A model generated the notes under the pieces. That model was not told the DNA's origin and did no database searches. It was given only the letters and a program-made list of their open reading frames with translations. A DNA stretch of 64,000 nt. It comes from Butyrivibrio fibrisolvens (GTDB taxonomy: Bacteria; Bacillota; Clostridia; Lachnospirales; Lachnospiraceae). The translations under genes and the position numbers were made by a program. Positions 55,604-64,000 of this stretch are shown here, piece after piece. The stretch spans positions 2,914,001 to 2,978,000 of the forward strand of contig NZ_CP065800.1 of the NCBI RefSeq assembly GCF_023206215.1. Reading direction: 5' to 3'. Position 1 is the first letter of the stretch; the number at the start of each line of letters is the position of its first letter.

Positions 55604-56431
55604 TTAAACTGTAAAGTTTCTGAGTGTATCAACCGCCTTGGTCTTAATGATAACCTCATAACTCTCTTCAACATTAGCAATATAGATCGGACTGCTTGTA
55701 ATATATGTTCCGAACTCATAAGCCATAGTAAATACAGAAGCAAAGTGAACAACACTATCTGTACCCTTTTCAAAATGCATATAATACAGATCGTCCTTAA
55801 GATTCTTGTAAAGACTGGTCTGCATTCTGATCCTGCCTTTAATAAGGTGTGAAAACCTTATTACATCTGCCATATTCTTAAAAGAAAAGACAAAACCGGT
55901 TGATTCAAGCCTTCCAAGAGCAAAAGAATTACGTTTTCTTTTGCCTTCACGAATCTGTGATAATCTTCCACCGGCATTCTTGATATCAGATCCTTTTTTA
56001 GAATATGTATTATTTATAATATCATTCTTCTCATCATTTACTTCGTGAAGGTGCTGAAGATATTCATTGATACGCTCGATTCTCTCAGGCTCAGGAGCAT
56101 CTCCCAGCTCTTCAAGGAAGTTCTTAGGGAATCTGATTCCTGCATCTTTAGTAAGCTTTTCAAGAAGATCCTGAATCGTACCATCCGGATCCTCGCTAAG
56201 AGTGATGGATATACGCTTATCAGGAGTTACTGTCACCTGCATAGGCATCATTGCACCATCAATAGGTTTAAAGTCAACCTCTTCTTCAGCTTTCTCTATA
56301 ATCTCACGAAGAAAGTCCATAGCCTCTTTTTTCTTAGTAAGAAGATCTTGCAGGCCAATACCATATTCTTCAAGATCCTCCTCGGATATTATGCACTCAA
56401 CACGTGTATCATCAACGCGATTAAACTTCAT
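55604..56431 (-). CDS. mecA: MecA-type ClpC adaptor
   Basis: This 275-residue protein has the MecA N-terminal substrate-binding opening KFNRVDDTRVECIISEEDLE followed by a long acidic linker region and a C-terminal ClpC-binding domain with LGRLESTGFVFSFKNMADVI and LYYMHFEKGTDSVVHFASVF. MecA targets proteins to ClpCP in Firmicutes. It is a single gene on the minus strand, 76 bp from the pseudouridine synthase gene. Confidence 0.9.
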   Translation of the reverse strand: MKFNRVDDTRVECIISEEDLEEYGIGLQDLLTKKKEAMDFLREIIEKAEEEVDFKPIDGAMMPMQVTVTPDKRISITLSEDPDGTIQDLLEKLTKDAGIRFPKNFLEELGDAPEPERIERINEYLQHLHEVNDEKNDIINNTYSKKGSDIKNAGGRLSQIREGKRKRNSFALGRLESTGFVFSFKNMADVIRFSHLIKGRIRMQTSLYKNLKDDLYYMHFEKGTDSVVHFASVFTMAYEFGTYITSSPIYIANVEESYEVIIKTKAVDTLRNFTV

Positions 56432-56649
56432 AAAATACCTGCCGTCCCCTGCGGCCTATAACCTTTCAATAATCTAACTTATAATGCTAATATAAATCAA
56501 AAACTTTTAAACAGTATATCATAACACACATCTTATTTGAACAAAGAAGTATTAATCTTCTATAAAGTTACTTGAAAGTATTACTTTATAAGCTAAATAC
56601 ATATCCTATCAAACCACATATTATAGCTGTATATATTATCAAAAAAGTT

Positions 56650-57096
56650 TCAATCTTCTCGAATATTACCAATAACCTTATATAAAAGTCTGTAAAGCTC
56701 CTTAGCTTCATCGGATGTAAGTCTAACACATGAGCCTATATTCTCAGGAATAAAAAGAGCCTCATCTCTAAGTTTCTCACCTGCAGGTGTTATAGTCACT
56801 TCAAGATTTCTCTCATCAGCAGCATTTCGCTCCCTGTTAATAAAACCTTTTGATTCAAGTTTTTTCAGTACAGGAGTAAGTGTACCGGAATCCAGGAAAA
56901 GACATTTTCCGAGAGTTTTAACATTAACTTTCTTCTTTTCCCACAGAACCATCATTGTAATGTATTGAGTATAAGTCAGATCAATCTTGTCCAAGAAAGG
57001 TTTATAAGACCTTACTATTTCCTTTGAGCAAGCATAAAGTGGAAAACATAACTGGTTTTCAAGTTTTAATGCTTCATATTTTTTTTCTTCAGACAT
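56650..57096 (-). CDS. MarR-family regulator of the OhrR type
   Basis: This 148-residue protein has the OhrR N-terminus with reactive Cys17 (LENQLCFPLYACSKEIV), then DLTYTQYITMMVLWEKKKVN and a winged helix with FLDSGTLTPVLKKLESKGFI. OhrR senses organic peroxide through that Cys; a second Cys is at 23. No ohr gene is next to it. It shares one base with the stop of the upstream P-type ATPase gene (TAATG), so its likely target is that operon. Confidence 0.88.
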   Translation of the reverse strand: MSEEKKYEALKLENQLCFPLYACSKEIVRSYKPFLDKIDLTYTQYITMMVLWEKKKVNVKTLGKCLFLDSGTLTPVLKKLESKGFINRERNAADERNLEVTITPAGEKLRDEALFIPENIGSCVRLTSDEAKELYRLLYKVIGNIRED

Positions 57097-59468
57097 TATT
57101 TTGACTTCCTTTTTCTATTTTTGAGTTTGTTTTCTATCCATTCACACAGCATTGTAAGGTAACGCATACACGGCTCTGTAGCAATTACAAAGAGTACAAA
57201 GAGCATTATGCACTCTTTAGAAACATACGTAATTGCGAACAGGTCACTAAATACAACCGCTGCAAATATCATACCTATAATACACCCTAATATGACTCTT
57301 GTGCGGAATTTATTCATAGGTGAACTGATATTAATAAGTATCATAAAACCGACAATCGTCATAACGAATGTAGCAGCTACCGAAATATCCTCTGTTGATA
57401 CACCAAAAGTCTCACCGAATAAGACTAGAGCTGCTATTGCCAGAAAATCTGTAATCGCAGCAGGAAGTGCCTTCATAAGGACATGTACCATAAAAGATCC
57501 GGAGCTTTTCTTTGTATTATCTTCCAACGCAAAGAAGAAGGCAGGTATTCCTATGTTAAACATGCTAATAAATGTAACCTGAGATGCCTGAAGCGGATAA
57601 GTCATCAGGCTCACAATAGCAAATATCGATAATAATAACGAAAAGATATTCTTAACAAGGAACAATGTAGCGGATCTTGTAATATTATTGATATCTCTTC
57701 TGCCTTCAGATACAATCTGCTTCATATGAGAGAAGTCAGAGTCCAGAAGGACTACCTGAGCTGCCTGCATAGCTGCTTCGGAACCTGCCGCCATAGCTAT
57801 AGAGCAGTCTGCATCTTTCATGGCTAGAATATCATTAACACCGTCACCTGTCATTGCCACCTTGTGTCCGGCCTTTTGAAGTGCCTTTACAAGTTTCTGC
57901 TTCTGTTCTGGCTGTACACGACCAAATACAGTGTACTTTACAGCCGCTTCACTAAGCTTCTCATCGTCAAGAGGTCGAACATCTACATATTTCTCGGCGC
58001 CCTGTATCCCGGCCTGTCTTGCAACTTCCGAGACTGTCACAGGATTATCACCAGATATAACTTTTACTTCTACGCTTTGCTTCTTAAAATAAGCAAAAGT
58101 TTCTGCAGCATTCTCACGAAGGGGATTCTGCAGTAGGACAAACATCACAGGAGTTACCTTGCCGCCGGCTGTACCATTTTCAGGAACAGGGACACTGCTT
58201 TCATTTTCACAATACTCAGCAAAAACAATTACGCGAAGTCCCTTGCAGGCATATTCATTTACAAGACCTTTGTATTTGTCATAATCTTTTTGAAGGATAA
58301 TGTCAGGAGCACCAAGAACATATGTCTTATCATTGAACTGTACACCTGAATACTTCCTTACAGATGAAAAAGGCAGATTAGATACACAATCTCCTGAGCC
58401 CATAGACGGAAAATAGTCTGCCAGCGCCTTCATGGTCATATTATCATCAGGAAGCGCCTCTATGTACTCAGACATACGAATACGATCACCGGTCTGTTCC
58501 TGTTCACTTCTGCCCTCTGCAGGTATAATGTCACAGACAAGCATCGAGTTATCTGTAATAGTACCGGTTTTATCAACACAGAGAATATCTACTCTGGCAA
58601 GTGTCTCTGTACTCTTCATATCATGAAGCATAACCTGATTCATACCAAGTCTTACTGCACTCATGGCAAGAGCCAGACTCACAAGAAGGTACATACCCTC
58701 AGGGATCATTCCAATAACAGCAGCCACCATGGAAACTATACTTTCGCTAAAATCATTGCCTAGCGAAAGGCTCTGCCACACAAGTGTGATACCAACAGGA
58801 ATAATGGCAATACCAGAAAAGATGACTATCCTGTTAATGGATTTGATCATCTCAGACTGCTCGCCGCCTTCCATCTTCTTGGCTTTCAAGGTCAGCTGTG
58901 AGATATAGGACTTCTCACCCACTCTGATAAGGCGGGCATAGCAAAGTCCGTTCACAACAAAGCTACCACTCATCAGCTCACTGTCAACTTTTTTGTTGAT
59001 CTCATCAGCTTCACCGGTAAGCAGCGCCTCATTAACATTGACTTCTCCGGATATAACAACCGCATCAGCAGGAATCTGATTCCCACTTCTTAGTACGATA
59101 ACATCATCTATTACAAGATTCTGTATCGGAACTGTGATCTCTTCACCATCTCTTATAACCTGGCATGTGGGAGCATTCAAGACAGAAAGGTTATCGAGAA
59201 CCTTTTTAGCTTTAAGCTCCTGAAAAATACCGATCAGAGTATTGGCAATAACAACCGGCAAAAAAGTCAAAGACCTATACGAGCCGGCGATTATAAGTAA
59301 AACCGCCAGCACCGTAAAGATCAAGTTAAAGTATGTAAATATATTTTCTCTTAAGATATCCTTCGTAGACTTCTGAGCATTATCTATCTGTGTATTGCCA
59401 TAGCCTCGAATATATCTGTCCTGCGCCTGTTGCGCAGTAAGTCCTGTCATAAATAGCCTTTCAGGCAA
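57096..59468 (-). CDS. Cation-transporting P-type ATPase (CtpE-like)
   Basis: This 790-residue pump has the phosphorylation motif CVDKTGTITDNSM, the actuator motif LLTGEADEINK, the ATP-binding KYSGVQFNDKTYVLGAPDI region, and the hinge MTGDGVNDILAMKDADCSIAM. The membrane motif is GMIPEGMYLLVSLALAMSA, close to CtpE-type proposed Ca2+ transporters. There is no N-terminal heavy-metal domain and no CPC. The ion is not certain. It is co-transcribed with an OhrR-type regulator and lies upstream of it. Confidence 0.88.
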   Translation of the reverse strand: MPERLFMTGLTAQQAQDRYIRGYGNTQIDNAQKSTKDILRENIFTYFNLIFTVLAVLLIIAGSYRSLTFLPVVIANTLIGIFQELKAKKVLDNLSVLNAPTCQVIRDGEEITVPIQNLVIDDVIVLRSGNQIPADAVVISGEVNVNEALLTGEADEINKKVDSELMSGSFVVNGLCYARLIRVGEKSYISQLTLKAKKMEGGEQSEMIKSINRIVIFSGIAIIPVGITLVWQSLSLGNDFSESIVSMVAAVIGMIPEGMYLLVSLALAMSAVRLGMNQVMLHDMKSTETLARVDILCVDKTGTITDNSMLVCDIIPAEGRSEQEQTGDRIRMSEYIEALPDDNMTMKALADYFPSMGSGDCVSNLPFSSVRKYSGVQFNDKTYVLGAPDIILQKDYDKYKGLVNEYACKGLRVIVFAEYCENESSVPVPENGTAGGKVTPVMFVLLQNPLRENAAETFAYFKKQSVEVKVISGDNPVTVSEVARQAGIQGAEKYVDVRPLDDEKLSEAAVKYTVFGRVQPEQKQKLVKALQKAGHKVAMTGDGVNDILAMKDADCSIAMAAGSEAAMQAAQVVLLDSDFSHMKQIVSEGRRDINNITRSATLFLVKNIFSLLLSIFAIVSLMTYPLQASQVTFISMFNIGIPAFFFALEDNTKKSSGSFMVHVLMKALPAAITDFLAIAALVLFGETFGVSTEDISVAATFVMTIVGFMILINISSPMNKFRTRVILGCIIGMIFAAVVFSDLFAITYVSKECIMLFVLFVIATEPCMRYLTMLCEWIENKLKNRKRKSK

Positions 59469-59477
59469 GTAAACTCC

Positions 59478-59756
59478 TTACTTTGCCGTATGATGAATAT
59501 TTCGGATCGGAATATTAGCATATAATGCCGGTACACTGTTAGCTCCGGTTTCATCCGTCTCCATCTGAGTAATATGAATATCCAGCTGATCTTTATCTAC
59601 CTCAGCATATTTGGAAAGTACTTCAAGGATATCGCTTTTAATACGCTCCATTATTTCAGGTGAGCAATTAGCACGATCAGAGACAAGAACCATTTTAAGC
59701 CTGTCTTTTGCTACGTCACCTGAACTTTTTCTTTTGAACAAATCTGACAGTTTCAT
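59478..59756 (-). CDS. minE: Cell division topological specificity factor MinE
   Basis: This 92-residue protein has the MinE pattern KDRLKMVLVSDRANCSPEI near the N-terminus (MinD-contact helix) and a beta-rich C-terminal domain (QLDIHITQMETDE, ALYANIPI). MinE drives pole-to-pole MinCD oscillation. It follows minD by 30 bp and precedes the P-type ATPase by 9 bp, so the ATPase may be in the min transcript. Confidence 0.93.
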   Translation of the reverse strand: MKLSDLFKRKSSGDVAKDRLKMVLVSDRANCSPEIMERIKSDILEVLSKYAEVDKDQLDIHITQMETDETGANSVPALYANIPIRNIHHTAK

Positions 59757-59786
59757 TGTACGTCTCCCCTTCCACCTGGTAGTTTA

Positions 59787-60569
59787 TTATTTGCTGAATA
59801 ATCTGCTGAAAAATCCTTTTTTAGACTCAAGATCCAGGAAAGGAACCTGCTCTCCATTAAGGCGTCTGCAGATATTCATATATGCCTGACCTGCAAGTGA
59901 TTTACCATTACCTGCAAGAGGAATACCTCTGTTAGTAGCAACTACTACGTCTTCGTCATCAGGAACGATTCCGAGAAGATTAACTGCAAGAACTTCTACG
60001 ACGTCGTCAGCACTCATCATATCGCCACGCTTTACCATATCAGGTCTGAGTCTGTTAACGATAAGCTGAGAATCTTTCATCTCATTGGCCTCTAAAAGAC
60101 CTATGATTCTGTCTGCATCACGTACAGCTGATACCTCAGGAGTTGTAACAACAACTGCCTTGTCAGCACCTGCAATGGCATTCTTGAATCCCTGTTCTAT
60201 ACCTGCAGGACAGTCAATGATAACATAATCAAACTGCTCTTTAAGCTCTGCTGTAAGCTTTTTCATCTGTTCTTCATTAACTGCATTTTTATCTCTCTGC
60301 TGTGCAGCTGCAATAAGATACAGATTTGAATTATCCTTATTTTTAATAAGAGCCTGTGCAAGTTTGCAATTGCCTTCAACAACATCAACAAGATTGTAAA
60401 CAATACGGTTCTCAAGTCCAAGTACAACATCAAGGTTACGAAGACCTATATCTGTATCTACCAGAACTACCTTCTTGTTAAGTAGTGAAAGACCGGTTCC
60501 AAGATTGGCAGTAGTTGTGGTCTTACCTACGCCTCCCTTACCAGATGTAACAACTATAACTTCTCCCAT
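59787..60569 (-). CDS. minD: Septum-site determining ATPase MinD
   Basis: This 260-residue deviant-Walker ATPase has VTSGKGGVGKTTTTANLG, LVDTDIGLRNLDVVLGL, YVIIDCPAGIEQGF and a C-terminal amphipathic end (GFFSRLFSK) for membrane binding. With MinC and MinE it places the division septum. It lies between minC and minE on the same strand. Confidence 0.97.
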   Translation of the reverse strand: MGEVIVVTSGKGGVGKTTTTANLGTGLSLLNKKVVLVDTDIGLRNLDVVLGLENRIVYNLVDVVEGNCKLAQALIKNKDNSNLYLIAAAQQRDKNAVNEEQMKKLTAELKEQFDYVIIDCPAGIEQGFKNAIAGADKAVVVTTPEVSAVRDADRIIGLLEANEMKDSQLIVNRLRPDMVKRGDMMSADDVVEVLAVNLLGIVPDDEDVVVATNRGIPLAGNGKSLAGQAYMNICRRLNGEQVPFLDLESKKGFFSRLFSK

Positions 60570-60727
60570 TGTAGCCTTCCTCCAAAGAATAAATTTTATT
60601 AAAATCTATTGATCTGATCCATAAAGGACCAAATCAAGTAAAACAACCTAAAACATGTTATAGATCAGCAAATGTATCCTTGATACTTGCAAAATCCATA
60701 ATTCTAAAACATCGATTGCATAAAATA

Positions 60728-61555
60728 TCACTTAAAGAACTGATTGCTTCTAAGATATTTGCTATTAAATTCTGATCTTGCAATAGCTCCCTGATAAGTG
60801 TATGCAACCTCAGGACCTGATACTGTATTCTTGCCGGTTTTCCTTCTAAGAAGCCTTTTGGATTTAGAAACCGTCTCATCTTCAGATACAGCTATAGCAT
60901 CAGCAATCCTAACCTGAAGAGGCTTAAAATCAGTAGCAACTACAAATGCGTTCTGATCGCCTGTTGCTCCGGCAAATGCATTGCCTTTTAAAGCCCCGAA
61001 TACAAATATGCATCCTGCAGATACAATGCTTCCACCAGGATTAACATCGCCAAAGACGATTATAGAATGCTGAGATATGATCTCCTGTCCTGAACGAATA
61101 TTACCAACATGAATTCTGGCATTAGCATCACCGATCTGCTCAAATGCTGCCTGATAAGCTTCATTATAAGCCTGGTCCATCAGCTGCTGTCTTTCTTCTC
61201 CTGACAGCTCAGGTCTTATAGCCTGTGGTTGAACCTGCTCTTTATAAGAATTCTCCGAAGATACAGCGCCCGATATCATCTTAGTAAAAGCTGCATCAAG
61301 CGGATGATCCTCATCAAGTATGCAGACAATGTTAAGCTGAGTAGTTCTTGAAATTATATCAAGGACCTCAGCCTCTTCTGCATCTGATAGTCTTCTCCCT
61401 CGTACTATAAGTCCCATACTGGAATGACCCAAGAAGGACGAAGCCTCTATAAACTTTTGTTCAATTAATTCTTTAAGCTGAATAAAAGGAATTGTTTCAT
61501 CAAGTACCAGAATGATACCTGATTTTGTCCCCTTAATAGAAACTGGCTGTGCCAT
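60728..61555 (-). CDS. minC: Septum-site determining protein MinC
   Basis: This 275-residue protein has an N-terminal FtsZ-inhibiting domain (about 1-100) and a C-terminal beta-helix domain (about 155-235: VGNIRSGQEIISQHSIIVFG, DVNPGGSIVSAGCIFVFGAL, KGNAFAG). MinC blocks FtsZ rings away from midcell. It is the first gene of minCDE; a 158-bp gap follows to minD. The region 61556-61785 upstream is noncoding and presumably holds the promoter. Confidence 0.94.
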   Translation of the reverse strand: MAQPVSIKGTKSGIILVLDETIPFIQLKELIEQKFIEASSFLGHSSMGLIVRGRRLSDAEEAEVLDIISRTTQLNIVCILDEDHPLDAAFTKMISGAVSSENSYKEQVQPQAIRPELSGEERQQLMDQAYNEAYQAAFEQIGDANARIHVGNIRSGQEIISQHSIIVFGDVNPGGSIVSAGCIFVFGALKGNAFAGATGDQNAFVVATDFKPLQVRIADAIAVSEDETVSKSKRLLRRKTGKNTVSGPEVAYTYQGAIARSEFNSKYLRSNQFFK

Positions 61556-61785
61556 TTCTAAAACCTCATTTCAATACCATGCTGTCAGTATATAAAAACC
61601 ACTGATGCACTTAATATTTTAACTCATTAATCAAATTCAGGCAATCGAGAATCCGATATATATTGACTTTATAATAATAATTATAGCTAAAGTTCAGTAA
61701 ATTCGAGATACATTAATACCCAATAAGTCCCAAAACCGTCACAATACTATAAATACAGGCCTATGAGCCATCAAATATCTCTTGA

Positions 61786-61815
61786 AATAAAAAGGCTCCG
61801 GTTGTAACCGGAGCC
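61786..61815 (-). terminator. Terminator after tsf
   Basis: The perfect 10-bp stem GGCTCCGGTT/AACCGGAGCC (61794-61803 with 61806-61815) is followed on the minus strand by TTTTTATTT. It closes the rpsB-tsf operon. Confidence 0.92.
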
Positions 61816-61834
61816 CTGATAAACAAAGTTTTGA

Positions 61835-62788
61835 TTATTTAAGTCCAGCCTGAGCCATAACTTCTTCTGCAAAGTTATCCTGCTTCTTCTCAATGCCTTC
61901 GCCTGTCTCAAAACGAACGAAGCTCTTGATAGTAAGATCAGCGCTGTTTGCCTTAGCAACCTGTGCGATATACTGAGCTACTGTCTGCTTGCCATCTTCA
62001 GCCTTTACATAAACCTGCTCGTTAAGGCAGATTTCTTTAAGCTCTTTGTTAAGACGACCAATAAGCATCTTCTCAAGGATCTGCTGAGGCTTTCTCTTCT
62101 CTTCAGGAAGTTCCTCATTTTCCTTTGTAGCCTGAGCAAGAAGGATCTCCTTCTCGTGCTCTTTGTATTCTTCAGGAACATCGTTCATATCTACATACTT
62201 AGGAGCAAGAGCTGCAACCTGCATAGCAACGTTGTGAAGAGCTTCCTTGATAGCATCGTTAACAACGTCTGTCTTAGCTTCTACAAGAACAGAGATACGT
62301 CCGCCACCGTGTACATAAGGTACAACGATACCTTCAGAAGCTGTGAGCTTCTGGAAACGACGGATATCAATCTTCTCAGAGATAACTGCTGTGATCTCTA
62401 CGAGAGCTTCCTTAACAGTCTTGCTGGAATCCTCATTCCATGCCTCGTTCATGAAAGAATCAAGGTCTGCAGAATCAGAATTAACTGCCTGTGTAGCTAC
62501 TGCATTAACGAATGCCTGGAACTTCTCATTCTTAGCAACGAAGTCTGTCTCAGAGTTAACTTCAACAACTGCTGCAGTCTTCTCATCCTTAACAGCTACT
62601 GCTGTAAGACCCTCAGCAGCGATACGGCTAGCCTTCTTCTCAGCCTTAGCCTGACCGTTCTTTCTGAGGAACTCAACTGCTGCATCCATATCTCCATCAG
62701 AAGCAGAAAGAGCCTTTTTGCACTCCATCATTCCTGCGCCTGTTGATTCACGTAATTCTTTTACCATTGCTGCTGTAATAGCTGCCAT
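61835..62788 (-). CDS. tsf: Elongation factor Ts
   Basis: This 317-residue factor recycles EF-Tu by exchanging GDP for GTP. The UBA-like N-terminus has VKELRESTGAGMMECKKALS, then the core with EVNSETDFVAKNEKF and two subdomains. Its length and order are typical. It is directly downstream of rpsB (33-bp gap), the conserved rpsB-tsf operon, with a terminator after it. Confidence 0.98.
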   Translation of the reverse strand: MAAITAAMVKELRESTGAGMMECKKALSASDGDMDAAVEFLRKNGQAKAEKKASRIAAEGLTAVAVKDEKTAAVVEVNSETDFVAKNEKFQAFVNAVATQAVNSDSADLDSFMNEAWNEDSSKTVKEALVEITAVISEKIDIRRFQKLTASEGIVVPYVHGGGRISVLVEAKTDVVNDAIKEALHNVAMQVAALAPKYVDMNDVPEEYKEHEKEILLAQATKENEELPEEKRKPQQILEKMLIGRLNKELKEICLNEQVYVKAEDGKQTVAQYIAQVAKANSADLTIKSFVRFETGEGIEKKQDNFAEEVMAQAGLK

Positions 62789-62821
62789 TGTTTTATTCTC
62801 CTTCTCTTCGATAATGAAATA

Positions 62822-63556
62822 TTATTCAGCGTCCTGAGCTTCAACTTCCTCAGTTGCAGGTACTTCATTCTCAGCACCCTGCTTAGCTTCGATAACAGCA
62901 TCAGCCATCTTACCAACAAGAAGCTTAACTGCACGGATAGCATCATCGTTACCAGGGATGATGTAATCAAGCTCTTCAGGATCGCAGTTTGTATCACAGA
63001 TACCAACAAGTGTGATTCCAAGTGCGTGAGCTTCCTGGATGCAGATGTGTTCCTTCTTAGGGTCTACTACGAAGATTGCATCAGGGATTCTCTTCATATC
63101 ACGGATACCGCCGATGTTTCTCTGAAGCTTATCAAGCTCCTTCTTAAGACCAGCAACTTCCTTCTTAGGAAGAACTTCGAATGTTCCATCAGCCTGCATT
63201 CTCTCGATGTCTTTCATGCGCTGAATTCTTGACTGTATTGTAGAGAAGTTTGTAAGCATACCGCCGAGCCATCTCTCGTTAACATAGTACATACCGCAAC
63301 GAAGAGCTTCTTCCTTAACAGCATCCTGAGCCTGCTTCTTAGTACCTACGAAAAGAACTGTACCGCCCTGCTCAGCGATCTCGAAGATTGCCTTGTAAGC
63401 TTCGTCAACCTTGCCTACTGACTTCTGAAGATCGATAATGTGAATATTGTTTCTCTCTGTGAAGATGTAAGGAGCCATCTTAGGGTTCCATCTTCTTGTC
63501 TGGTGTCCGAAGTGTACACCTGCTTCAAGTAACTGTTTCATTGTAACAACGCTCAT
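62822..63556 (-). CDS. rpsB: 30S ribosomal protein S2
   Basis: This 244-residue protein has the S2 signatures [51 protein letters not shown] and [14 protein letters not shown]. The C-terminal tail is acidic ([15 protein letters not shown]). The ATG at 63556 has GGAGG at good spacing. It heads the rpsB-tsf operon. Confidence 0.98.
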   Translation of the reverse strand: MSVVTMKQLLEAGVHFGHQTRRWNPKMAPYIFTERNNIHIIDLQKSVGKVDEAYKAIFEIAEQGGTVLFVGTKKQAQDAVKEEALRCGMYYVNERWLGGMLTNFSTIQSRIQRMKDIERMQADGTFEVLPKKEVAGLKKELDKLQRNIGGIRDMKRIPDAIFVVDPKKEHICIQEAHALGITLVGICDTNCDPEELDYIIPGNDDAIRAVKLLVGKMADAVIEAKQGAENEVPATEEVEAQDAE

Positions 63557-64000
63557 GATATTACCTCCATTTGGTTATTCTTCCGTACATCTTTACTCTA
63601 AGTTCCGTGGCGGCGTCGTGCCCCGGAGAGATCAGCTTCCAACTGCAATGCAGCACCCGAAAGCATAACAGACATACGTGATTGATTTGTTATAGTAGAA
63701 ATCCATGAGGACATAAATATCCCATGAAATCTCCACAGCTCTATTACATTAACACAACCAAAGAGCTTATGCAAGGCTTTTTTGCATATTTAGGAGTAAA
63801 ATAAGCAAAAAACATATGTTAAAACAAGATCATCGAGTAGGCTGACTCCTACTCGATTTCGCACACGAACATTCCGCACTTAGTGCTCCATGTTCTTACG
63901 ACCGGCAAATGAATTTGTATGCAAGCATCCATTCGCTTGCCGGTCTTGTGCAACAAAAAAGCCCATCACCTCCCGGTGATGAGCTTTGCTATCTCTTCAT
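63557..64000. other. rpsB leader region with several hairpins
   Basis: No gene lies here. It holds, from left to right, a G+C-rich segment near 63605-63650 that could fold in the rpsB leader (no known S2 leader consensus recognised), and a perfect 10-bp hairpin ATCGAGTAGG/CCTACTCGAT (63832-63857). A palindrome GAACAT/ATGTTC with GCACT/AGTGC inside (63867-63895) follows, resembling 4369-4409. Last are a long stem GACCGGCAA/TTGCCGGTC (63900-63945) and the terminator at the right edge. Confidence 0.6.
63953..63984 (-). terminator. Terminator of the gene beyond the right edge
   Basis: The 10-bp stem GCCCATCACC/GGTGATGAGC (one mismatch; 63961-63970 with 63975-63984) is followed on the minus strand by TTTTTT. 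It closes a minus-strand transcript coming from outside the window. Confidence 0.85.

Overview
The window looks like chromosome of a low-GC rumen- or gut-type Clostridia, most likely a Lachnospiraceae of the Butyrivibrio/Pseudobutyrivibrio kind. This is inferred from A+T-rich intergenic DNA with AGGAGG-type ribosome sites, a cobalamin-dependent MetH without reactivation domain, OhrR, MecA, the MinCDE order, and a c-di-GMP-I riboswitch. No rRNA, tRNA, CRISPR array, transposase or phage structural gene was found.

Layout. 1-3.7 kb: the N-terminal part of an acetolactate-synthase-type gene and metH, separated by a 56-bp tandem repeat. 3.7-5.5 kb: a gene-poor stretch with one small lipoprotein gene and several large palindromic or foldback repeats. 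5.5-11.9 kb: F1Fo ATP synthase operon (a, c, b, alpha, gamma, beta, epsilon on the minus strand). It has no separate delta gene; a delta C-terminal domain is instead fused to the N-terminus of alpha. 12-15.6 kb: small hypotheticals and an AlgX/MBOAT-type O-acetylation pair. 15.9-16.25 kb: an unassigned ncRNA with a clean promoter and terminator. 16.3-18.0 kb: rtcB-prfH RNA-repair pair.

18.3-33.8 kb is accessory: HigBA toxin-antitoxin, a transglutaminase-like protein, a phosphoglycerate-mutase-type phosphatase, seven GNAT acetyltransferase genes plus a decayed eighth, a DUF4261-type protein, an XRE regulator, an AAA-ATPase/TOPRIM (RloAB-like) pair that could be a defence system, an ABC exporter, and an ABC-F protein preceded by an attenuator-like leader. 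33.9-41.6 kb: a lipoprotein, a membrane protein with a broken tandem copy, an undecaprenol/diacylglycerol kinase, a phasin-like protein, a UbiB-like kinase, and a large hybrid sensor kinase whose leader carries a c-di-GMP-I riboswitch. 42.1-46 kb: a FIST-GGDEF diguanylate cyclase, a truncated sigma-70-like protein, and a rhomboid-like membrane protein. 46-51 kb: a 1432-residue dehydratase-activase-type protein and a coiled-coil protein. 51.4-63.6 kb is housekeeping: metA (predicted acetyl-CoA type), ligA, an RluB-type pseudouridine synthase, mecA, ohrR plus a P-type ATPase, minE/minD/minC, tsf and rpsB.

How it fits together. metA and metH act at the first and last steps of methionine synthesis. 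A diguanylate cyclase sits beside a c-di-GMP-sensing riboswitch that controls a periplasmic-binding hybrid kinase, which suggests a local signalling circuit. The most unusual points are the delta-alpha fusion, the riboswitch circuit, the unassigned ncRNA with a duplicated 28-nt module, the RloAB-like pair, and the foldback repeat elements. All functional statements come from sequence motifs read by eye; no database search was run.
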